Positions 7,652 through 12,901 of a stretch of 12,901 nt of DNA are shown in pieces. The notes under the pieces are model-generated. The model was not told where the DNA came from. It ran no database searches and saw nothing but the letters and a program-made list of their open reading frames with translations. Both the position numbers and the translations under genes were made by a program. Source of the DNA: Gammaproteobacteria bacterium (GTDB lineage Bacteria; Pseudomonadota; Gammaproteobacteria; UBA6429; Thiohalophilaceae); assembly GCA_003233255.1 (NCBI GenBank), contig QILH01000234.1, positions 1 through 12,901 of the forward strand, given 5' to 3'. How positions within the stretch are numbered: position 1 is the first letter of the stretch; the number at the start of each line of letters is the position of its first letter.

Positions 7652-7679
7652 ATAATAGTATATTTTACTGACCAGTCAA
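7652..7679 (-). promoter_or_regulatory. Promoter of the tetR-adaptor-pump operon
   Basis: On the minus strand TTGACT (7679-7674) and TATTAT (7657-7652) stand 16 bp apart, five of six matches to consensus in each box. The -10 lies 31 bases before the regulator's ATG. No other promoter of this quality is visible in the operon, so it probably serves all three genes. Confidence 0.65.
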
Positions 7680-7684
7680 ATATA
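7659..7684. promoter_or_regulatory. Probable TetR operator (26-bp near-perfect palindrome)
   Basis: The core ACTG-AC-CAGT is centred on 7671-7672. Pairing extends outward for 12 bases on each side with one mismatch (7666/7677), through TTT/AAA and alternating AT. It covers the -35 box and the spacer of the promoter at 7652-7679, so a bound dimer would block RNA polymerase. Size, symmetry and position fit TetR-family operators. The outer part is AT-rich and could pair by chance; the GC-containing core is the informative part. Confidence 0.65.
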
Positions 7685-7848
7685 TACTGATGTTTTTGCT
7701 TTTATACTCTAATATATTGATAATAATGAAATAATTATTGGAAAGCCGGAGGATGACCGCGCCCATCGATGCTTAAGACGTTGTCACCGCGCCCCAGATT
7801 AGCGTGCCAGAGTGGATTCCCGGATATAAATAAATGGGGTTCTTTGTT
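7685..7848. other. Intergenic stretch between the catabolic cluster and the pump operon
   Basis: No gene or RNA is recognisable. The part from 7685 to about 7740 is very AT-rich. The part from 7741 to 7820 is GC-richer and holds a 9-bp direct repeat ACCGCGCCC at 7756-7764 and 7786-7794, exactly 30 bp apart. I see no stem followed by a U-run that would end the transcript of the upstream cluster, so read-through toward the regulator is possible. Confidence 0.5.
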
Positions 7849-8559
7849 TTATTTTAGGTTTAAAAAATTCATGACCCAGTGAGTGAACAGGGTGTTATCC
7901 AGTTCGATGCTCAATGAATCAAGACCCTCTTTAATCCGTTCGGGGGGAATGATGGCCTTACGATCATGGATTCGAGCTTGAGCATAGCCAGTGCTCCATT
8001 CTGGGTGTCCCTGGATACTCAGGAAGTATTTGTTCCATTGCACCATAAAATAGGGGCAGAAATTACTTTCGGCAATCACCAGAGCTTGATTAGATAAGGT
8101 CAGGACTTGATCCTGGTGGCTGACTAAAATATTTAATTCAGTTTTGTTTACGGTATGTGCCATCCAGTCGGGCCTCGCGATAATGTGATTAACAGCCACG
8201 CCGATGCCCCAGCCATTTTTAGATTTTTCGACTTTGCAATAGAGAGCCCTGGCGATTATTTGATGGCCAAAGCATATTCCGATCAGTTTTTTTCGTTGTT
8301 TATCCAGTAAGCGAACAAAATCAATAAACGTCCGGATCCAGGGCAGGTCTTCATATACTCCAGCCTTACTGCCGGTGGTGATGTAAAAATCATAGGCATC
8401 GATATTTTGCGGGTATATATTGTGCGACACATCAAAGATATCAAATTCAAAGGATTCATCAACGTGGGTAAACATAGCCTGAATCATATCGACGTAGTTG
8501 CCGAACTGCGGTTGAAGGCTTTCCAGTACGGTATCGCACTGTAGAATAGCTACTTTCAT
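7849..8559 (-). CDS. Class I glutamine amidotransferase-fold protein, probable gamma-glutamyl amide hydrolase
   Basis: The product (236 residues) is a stand-alone class I amidotransferase of the GMP-synthase-like type. It hydrolyses gamma-glutamyl amides by a cysteine nucleophile. The triad is visible: C96 in GICFGHQIIA, H185 and E187 in SIQGHPEW. TTGSKAGVYEDLPWI at 61-75 and VSHQDQV at 146-152 are further family marks. No synthetase domain is attached and no amino-acid or nucleotide biosynthesis partner is nearby. It is the last gene of the cluster, four bases after the alcohol dehydrogenase, so I infer that it splits a gamma-glutamyl acid into glutamate and an amino acid, the role PuuD plays in the putrescine pathway. 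PuuD belongs to a different branch, so that symbol is not used. The ribosome site is weak, suggesting coupling to the preceding gene. Confidence 0.85.
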   Translation of the reverse strand: MKVAILQCDTVLESLQPQFGNYVDMIQAMFTHVDESFEFDIFDVSHNIYPQNIDAYDFYITTGSKAGVYEDLPWIRTFIDFVRLLDKQRKKLIGICFGHQIIARALYCKVEKSKNGWGIGVAVNHIIARPDWMAHTVNKTELNILVSHQDQVLTLSNQALVIAESNFCPYFMVQWNKYFLSIQGHPEWSTGYAQARIHDRKAIIPPERIKEGLDSLSIELDNTLFTHWVMNFLNLK

Positions 8560-8563
8560 CGGT

Positions 8564-9721
8564 TTATAGATTACCCGTTACTGCATCAAGGAATAACTGC
8601 TTATACTGGGCAGCGCTTAAACTGATCGGATTGCCACCGGCGGACGGGTCATGGAACGCCATGTCGGCAATAATTTCAGCCTGAGAACCGCCAATACTAA
8701 TTTCTGAAAGTGTGTGTGGAATTTTCAATTCTTTTCTAAGCTGCAATATCCAGTCGAGAAAACGGTCGAATCCAGGGCTATCGAAATTCATATACTGGGT
8801 TAGGCGATCGATGCGCGATTCGATTTCTGTACGATTCACTTTTAATACATAGGGCATCAGGATCGCATTCAAGGTTCCATGGTGGGCATCAAATAATGCA
8901 CCCAATGGGTGGGCCAGTGCGTGCATGGCGCCAAGACCTTTTTGAAATGCGGTGGCGCCCATGCTGGAGCAAACCAGCATTTGCGTGCGCGCTTCGATAT
9001 CGGTACCGTCTTTTACCGCACGCGGTAAAAATTCCTGAATCAGACGAATACCTTCAATCGCGATGCCTTCGGCCATCGGATGATAAAAAGACGAGCACAA
9101 TGCCTCAATATTGTGTGACAACGCATCCATGCCGGTAGCAGCGGTGATTATCGGCGGTAACCCAACCGTTAATTCCGGATCGAGTATGACATGGGCAGGC
9201 AACATAGCAGGGTGAAAGATTATTTTTTTGATATGCTGCTGTTGATCCGTGATGACCGAGGCGCGACCTACTTCCGAACCGGTACCGGCCGTAGTGGGCA
9301 CGGCAATAACCGGGGCCATGCCGTTCACGTTAACTTTTGTCCAGTTATCGCCGACGTCTTCAAAATCCCATATTGGTTTTTGTTGCCCAACCATTAAGGC
9401 GACAGCCTTGGCTGCATCCAGAGCTGAACCGCCGCCAAAGGCGATGACGCTGTCGTGTTTATTTTTTTTAAAGTGCTTAACACCAGCTTCAATGTTTTCC
9501 CCACTTGGGTTTGTCTTGATGGCTGAGAACAGACCACAGCTTAGTCCTGCTGCGTTAACATCAGCAATAACCTTTTTTACCATCGGTAATGCCGCCAGGC
9601 CCGGATCGGTAATTAATAATGGCGAGTACATTTCGAGTGACTGGCACAGCTCGGCCAGTTCGTTTATACGCCCGGCACCGACTCGGATGTTGGTTGGATA
9701 ATTCCAGTTTGCTGAATACAT
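8564..9721 (-). CDS. Iron-containing (group III) alcohol dehydrogenase
   Basis: This NAD(P)-dependent enzyme oxidises an alcohol to an aldehyde. The 385-residue length is standard. The N-terminal nucleotide-binding domain has GGGSALDAAKA at 96-106 and PTTAGTGSEVGR at 142-153. The C-terminal helical domain holds all four metal ligands: D199 and H203 in TGMDALSHNIEA, H267 and H281 in MHALAHPLGALFDAHHG, with the same spacing as FucO (D196, H200, H263, H277). The enzyme should therefore be active. It lies 15 bases after the aldehyde dehydrogenase and 4 before the hydrolase. In context I infer that it oxidises the hydroxyl of a gamma-glutamylated amino alcohol, and the next enzyme takes the aldehyde to the acid. 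Specificity cannot be read from sequence; free alcohols are possible. ATG at 9721 starts the usual YSANWNYP segment. Confidence 0.93.
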   Translation of the reverse strand: MYSANWNYPTNIRVGAGRINELAELCQSLEMYSPLLITDPGLAALPMVKKVIADVNAAGLSCGLFSAIKTNPSGENIEAGVKHFKKNKHDSVIAFGGGSALDAAKAVALMVGQQKPIWDFEDVGDNWTKVNVNGMAPVIAVPTTAGTGSEVGRASVITDQQQHIKKIIFHPAMLPAHVILDPELTVGLPPIITAATGMDALSHNIEALCSSFYHPMAEGIAIEGIRLIQEFLPRAVKDGTDIEARTQMLVCSSMGATAFQKGLGAMHALAHPLGALFDAHHGTLNAILMPYVLKVNRTEIESRIDRLTQYMNFDSPGFDRFLDWILQLRKELKIPHTLSEISIGGSQAEIIADMAFHDPSAGGNPISLSAAQYKQLFLDAVTGNL

Positions 9722-9736
9722 GTAAAAAAATGTCCT

Positions 9737-11128
9737 CTAAAGTTTGATTTTTATATGAAATGATTTTGGCCGGGTCAGGTGTTCGTAACCTATTATAGAA
9801 AGTGAACAACCCTGTCCTGAATTTTTTACACCAGTCCAGGCTAGCTCGGGATCAAGATAATCGCATCGATTAATAAAAAAAGTACCGATGTCAAGTTGCT
9901 GTCCCAATTCGATGCCTTTATCAATATCGTTTGTAAAGATGGCCGCAGTGAGTCCAAATTCGCTATCGTTCATTAACTCGATGGCTTCTTCATCGCAACG
10001 GACTTTCTGGATACCGACAACCGGGCCAAAAGTTTCCTCCGTCATTACCCGCATGGAGTGATTTACTTCGGTAAGAATTTGGGGGGCGAGATAGGGGCTG
10101 CCATAGTTATCGAGAGTGTAATCCTGTTTCGATATGTGGCCTATTGCGCCCTGGTTTATGGCATCTTGTACCTGGTCGCGCACAAAATCCGCTGCACTCG
10201 CTCGAACGAGTGGCCCTAAAGTCGTGTCGGGGTCATCCGAGCGTCCTAGTTTAAGTTGTTTTACCCAGGCGATCGATTGTTGCAGAAAATCTTCATATAT
10301 AGAGTCGTGCACATAGATACGTTCGATACCACAACAGGATTGCCCCGAATTAAAAAAGGCACCGTCCATCGCGCTGTCAACAGCGTGTGCAATATCTGCG
10401 TCGGCTCGGATGTAGGCCGGGTCTTTTCCACCTAACTCAAGACCCACACCAATAAAACGACCTGCGGCCGCTTTTTCGACCGATGCTCCACCACGTACTG
10501 AACCGGTAAAAGCAATGTGATTGATTCGATTATCGTTAATAACGGCATGCGTAGCTTCATGACTTAAATGCAGATACTGAAAAACCCCATCGGGCATGCC
10601 GCCTGCTTTGAAGGCTTCATACAATCGTTCTGCGCACAGGGGGGTTTGTGCGGAGTGTTTCAAAATAACGGCATTACCCGCGAGAAGCGCGGGTAGCACG
10701 GCATTGATCGCGGTTAAATAAGGGTAATTCCATGGTGCAACGACCAATACGACACCAACGGGTTCGCGTTGAATCCAACGCTCGAAGCCCGGTTTATCTG
10801 AAGTTTTTATTGTTGCCAAACCTTGTGCCGCCAGATCGATCATGGTGCGTGCGCGCTCTTCCATACCCGCTACTTCACCTGCTGCCGAGCGAATCGGGCG
10901 CCCCATTTGCCAACAGATTTCTTTGGCAATGCTGTCGCTTTTGGCAATAAAGGCATCGATGGCCTGTGAACATATTTGCTTGCGTTGAGTTAGGTCTGTT
11001 TTTTTCCATTCCTGTTGGGCTTTGCATGCAGCGTCCAACGTGTTATTGGTTTCATCAAGACTTGCAAAGCGTCGTTCCACATAGATTGAGTTGTCTATAG
11101 GACTGATCGTTTTGATTGTCGTTTCCAT
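9737..11128 (-). CDS. NAD(P)-dependent aldehyde dehydrogenase
   Basis: This enzyme oxidises an aldehyde to a carboxylate through a covalent thioester. All key sites are present in 463 residues: APWNYP at 131-136 with oxyanion residue N134, K157 in ILKHSA, the cofactor loop FTGSVRGG at 207-214, general base E231 in LELGGKDPAY, nucleophile C265 in NSGQSCCG (followed by a second cysteine, C266), EETFGPVVG at 364-372 and WTGVKNSGQG at 431-440. It is slightly shorter than the roughly 480-500 residues of many family members. ATG at 11128 has AAGAGAT as a modest ribosome site. It lies between the ligase (58 bases upstream) and the alcohol dehydrogenase (15 bases downstream). By position it probably acts on the gamma-glutamyl amino aldehyde, the role PuuC has in the putrescine pathway. 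The short C-terminal tail SFHIKIKL looks complete. Confidence 0.94.
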   Translation of the reverse strand: METTIKTISPIDNSIYVERRFASLDETNNTLDAACKAQQEWKKTDLTQRKQICSQAIDAFIAKSDSIAKEICWQMGRPIRSAAGEVAGMEERARTMIDLAAQGLATIKTSDKPGFERWIQREPVGVVLVVAPWNYPYLTAINAVLPALLAGNAVILKHSAQTPLCAERLYEAFKAGGMPDGVFQYLHLSHEATHAVINDNRINHIAFTGSVRGGASVEKAAAGRFIGVGLELGGKDPAYIRADADIAHAVDSAMDGAFFNSGQSCCGIERIYVHDSIYEDFLQQSIAWVKQLKLGRSDDPDTTLGPLVRASAADFVRDQVQDAINQGAIGHISKQDYTLDNYGSPYLAPQILTEVNHSMRVMTEETFGPVVGIQKVRCDEEAIELMNDSEFGLTAAIFTNDIDKGIELGQQLDIGTFFINRCDYLDPELAWTGVKNSGQGCSLSIIGYEHLTRPKSFHIKIKL

Positions 11129-11186
11129 TTTTTAATCTCTTAGTGTATTGTCAAAATTTAGCTGGGCTTGTTGGTATTGTTATTTA

Positions 11187-12587
11187 TTAAATGATTTCAA
11201 AATAACGTTCTAGCTCCCAGTCCGTAATATGCTTTCTAAATTCGCGTTCTTCCCATTCGCGTGACGCGGCAAAATGATCAACAAAAGTATTTCCCAGAAA
11301 GGATCTCGCCACATCAGATGCCTTAAATTGTTGCGCGGCTTCCCACAATGTTTGCGGTAAAGCCAGCGGGTCTGAATGTTTTTGTTGGTAGGCGTTTCCG
11401 GTTACTTCTGCTTCGGGTTCCCATTGCTGTTCGATACCATGTAAACCGGCTACTAGAGCGGCAGTTAAAGCCAGATAGGGATTTGCATCGGCTGAACCAA
11501 TGCGGTTTTCAACACGTTGAGATTTTTCACTACCGGCTATGACACGCAGTGCCGTGGTGCGATTTTCAACTCCCCAGGTGGCATCGGTGGGTGCCCAGGA
11601 GCCGGGAACCAGACGCGAATAACTATTAATCGTGGGCGCACACAGGCAAAGCAGTTGCGGTATGAGTCTTTGTTGTCCGGCAACGAACTGGCGCTGGATT
11701 TCACTCATATTGTGTTTTTGGCTAGCATCAAAAAACACCGAGCCTGAGTCCTTTTTATGTTGCAGGGAGATATGAATATGGCCACTCTGCCCAGGATATT
11801 TGTTTGACCATTTGGCCATGAAGGTTGCCATTAAATCGTTGCGTTGTGCCAGCACCTTCATAAAGGTTTTAAACAACGCGGCCTTGTCGGCGGCATTCAG
11901 GGCAGAGTCAACCGTAATAGCGGCTTCAATTACACCCGGCCCGGTTTCGGTATGCAGGCCTTCCAGCGGAAAGTCCATTTGCTCAGAAAGATCGATAATT
12001 TGATGATAGAGTTCTGCGTGGGTTGAATTACGGATCGTCGAGTAACCAAACCAGCCGGGGGTCATTGGTTTCAGGTTAGTAAAATTCTTTTCACGAATAC
12101 TGTCTGGAGTTTCGTCGAACATAAAAAATTCGTACTCAAAAGCCGCCGAGACATCAAAGCCCATATCAGAAGCCTTCTTAATAACCTTGCGCAGCATCGC
12201 GCGAGGGCAGATCGCTTCGGCCTGTTCTGAAAATTCGGCGATAAACAACAGCATGCCATTTTCGAAGGGAATTTCTCGACAACTGTCGGCTATGATTCTT
12301 ACCGGCGCGTCCGGGTAGCCGGTATGCCAGCCGGTATACGTGACGTTATCATATAATTGATCCTTAACATCCCAGCCTAAAACCACATCGCAAAAGGCAA
12401 AACCGTTATCGAGTGAAGAAAAGAATTTTTCACGACTCATGTATTTGCCACGCATCACACCATCATTATCAAACAGGCCGACCTTGACGTGAGTCAGGTC
12501 GCGTTGTTCGACAATCTGTTTTGCGTCTTTTATAGACTTAACCTGTCTTGGATTCATCTGTTTAGAACCTGATTTTATCGAGCCCAT
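11187..12587 (-). CDS. Glutamine-synthetase-like gamma-glutamyl-amine ligase
   Basis: The product (466 residues) has the glutamine synthetase fold and should join glutamate to an amine using ATP. The N-terminal beta-grasp part (about 30-120) contains VKVGLFDNDGVMRGKYM. Catalytic-domain motifs follow in order: EYE (E151/E153), HTETGPGVIEAAI at 212-224, GQSGHIHISL at 266-275, NSYSRLVPGSWAPTDATWG at 321-339, ENRTTALRV from 341 and RVENRIGSADANPYL at 358-372. Metal and nucleotide residues are present, but the loop that reads VPGYEAP in ordinary glutamine synthetase, whose glutamate helps bind ammonium, reads VPGSWAP here. This, and neighbours encoding two dehydrogenases and a hydrolase, favour an amine substrate like those of PuuA, IpuC or Streptomyces GlnA4. 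The substrate is not determinable. Start at 12587 (AGG upstream) is chosen over M11, which has a poorer site. The permease gene ends 39 bases upstream. Confidence 0.9.
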   Translation of the reverse strand: MGSIKSGSKQMNPRQVKSIKDAKQIVEQRDLTHVKVGLFDNDGVMRGKYMSREKFFSSLDNGFAFCDVVLGWDVKDQLYDNVTYTGWHTGYPDAPVRIIADSCREIPFENGMLLFIAEFSEQAEAICPRAMLRKVIKKASDMGFDVSAAFEYEFFMFDETPDSIREKNFTNLKPMTPGWFGYSTIRNSTHAELYHQIIDLSEQMDFPLEGLHTETGPGVIEAAITVDSALNAADKAALFKTFMKVLAQRNDLMATFMAKWSNKYPGQSGHIHISLQHKKDSGSVFFDASQKHNMSEIQRQFVAGQQRLIPQLLCLCAPTINSYSRLVPGSWAPTDATWGVENRTTALRVIAGSEKSQRVENRIGSADANPYLALTAALVAGLHGIEQQWEPEAEVTGNAYQQKHSDPLALPQTLWEAAQQFKASDVARSFLGNTFVDHFAASREWEEREFRKHITDWELERYFEII

Positions 12588-12626
12588 TTTGACTTGCCTG
12601 TAATAGTTAATGTGCGTTTAAAAAAG

Positions 12627-12901
12627 TTAATTACTGAAAACTAGTTCGGGTAACCACAGCGCAACCTGAGGGAAGGCCATGACTAATCCCAGCGCGAAAA
12701 TCATTATCAGTACGAACGGAAGAATCGAATGATAAATATCTCGTAGTGCAATTTCTTTTGGCGCCATGGCTTTCATTAGAAACAGGTTATACCCAAACGG
12801 CGGTGTCATATAAGCGATCTGACAGGTAATGGTGTAGAGCACGCCATACCAGATGGGATTAAAGCCGAGTTTTATGATCAGGGGTATAAACAGCGGCGCG
12901 A
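12627..12901 (-). CDS. TRAP transporter large permease subunit (DctM family), C-terminal part
   Basis: Ninety codons plus stop are visible and the frame stays open to the right edge, so the true start lies outside; the GTG at 12842 is internal. The visible protein contains LGFNPIWYGVLYTITCQIAY, the conserved TPPFGYNLFLMKAMAPKEI segment, RDIYHSILPF, a final membrane helix (VLIMIFALGLVMAFP) and the short tail ALWLPELVF. This is the standard end of a DctM subunit of the mannitol/chloroaromatic type. TRAP transporters use a sodium gradient and a periplasmic binding protein for uptake of carboxylates and zwitterions. The binding protein and small permease should be encoded beyond the edge. Only 39 bases separate it from the ligase gene, so it probably supplies the cluster's substrate. 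Confidence 0.92.
   Translation of the reverse strand, partial: APLFIPLIIKLGFNPIWYGVLYTITCQIAYMTPPFGYNLFLMKAMAPKEIALRDIYHSILPFVLIMIFALGLVMAFPQVALWLPELVFSN

Noticed and set aside
7753..7776. GGAGG followed at once by ATG and a 7-codon frame on the plus strand
   Set aside because: There is no spacing between the Shine-Dalgarno-like run and the ATG, no promoter, and no gene downstream on that strand for a leader peptide to control.
7690..7848. Rho-independent terminator after the amidotransferase gene
   Set aside because: I looked on the minus strand for a GC stem followed by a U-run. The only complementary runs (CCCCA and TGGGG) are about 35 bases apart with no U tract.
9249..9701. 150-codon plus-strand open frame inside the alcohol dehydrogenase gene
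   Set aside because: The minus-strand gene has intact cofactor and metal motifs over the same bases. The plus frame has no recognisable signature.
7849..12587. Standard Puu putrescine operon (puuA, puuB, puuC, puuD)
   Set aside because: No FAD-dependent oxidase (PuuB) is present, an iron alcohol dehydrogenase is present instead, and the hydrolase is of the GMP-synthase-like type. Puu symbols would mislead.
12627..12842. A 71-residue protein starting at GTG 12842
   Set aside because: The frame continues upstream without a stop to the edge, and the added residues (ending NPIWYG) match the DctM family. It is the end of a longer permease.

Overview
The window reads as chromosomal DNA of a free-living gammaproteobacterium of moderate GC content. 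The evidence is the cutA-dsbD pair beside fxsA, an arrangement familiar from Enterobacterales and relatives, together with a MexEF-type RND pump and a TRAP transporter. Genus cannot be fixed from this sequence. No rRNA, tRNA, CRISPR array, insertion sequence, integrase or phage gene is visible. All genes are on the minus strand except fxsA, and no internal frameshift was seen.

Layout: (1) 1-1956, minus: cutA then dsbD, overlapping by 8 bases; dsbD runs off the left edge and carries two N-terminal DsbD-alpha domains instead of one. (2) 2076-2525, plus: fxsA, divergent from cutA, with a perfect -10 box. (3) 2528-7620, minus: an operon of a TetR-family regulator, a membrane-fusion protein and an HAE1-type RND pump, without an outer-membrane channel. 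A 26-bp palindrome overlaps the promoter in front of the regulator and makes an autorepressed operon likely. (4) 7621-7848: a 228-bp intergenic stretch. (5) 7849-12901, minus: a five-gene catabolic cluster read as TRAP large permease (cut by the right edge), glutamine-synthetase-like ligase, aldehyde dehydrogenase, iron-type alcohol dehydrogenase, class I glutamine amidotransferase.

The cluster in (5) forms a coherent route. The permease brings a substrate in, the ligase attaches glutamate to its amine, the alcohol and aldehyde dehydrogenases oxidise a terminal hydroxyl to a carboxylate, and the amidotransferase-fold hydrolase removes the glutamate. The logic resembles the Puu putrescine pathway, but an alcohol dehydrogenase stands where Puu has an amine oxidase. 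That points to an amino alcohol (ethanolamine, alaninol, aminopropanol or similar) rather than a diamine. Substrate and products are inferred from gene content only.

The two observations most worth following are this amino-alcohol cluster and the duplicated redox domain of DsbD. The operator of the pump operon is the best-supported regulatory site.
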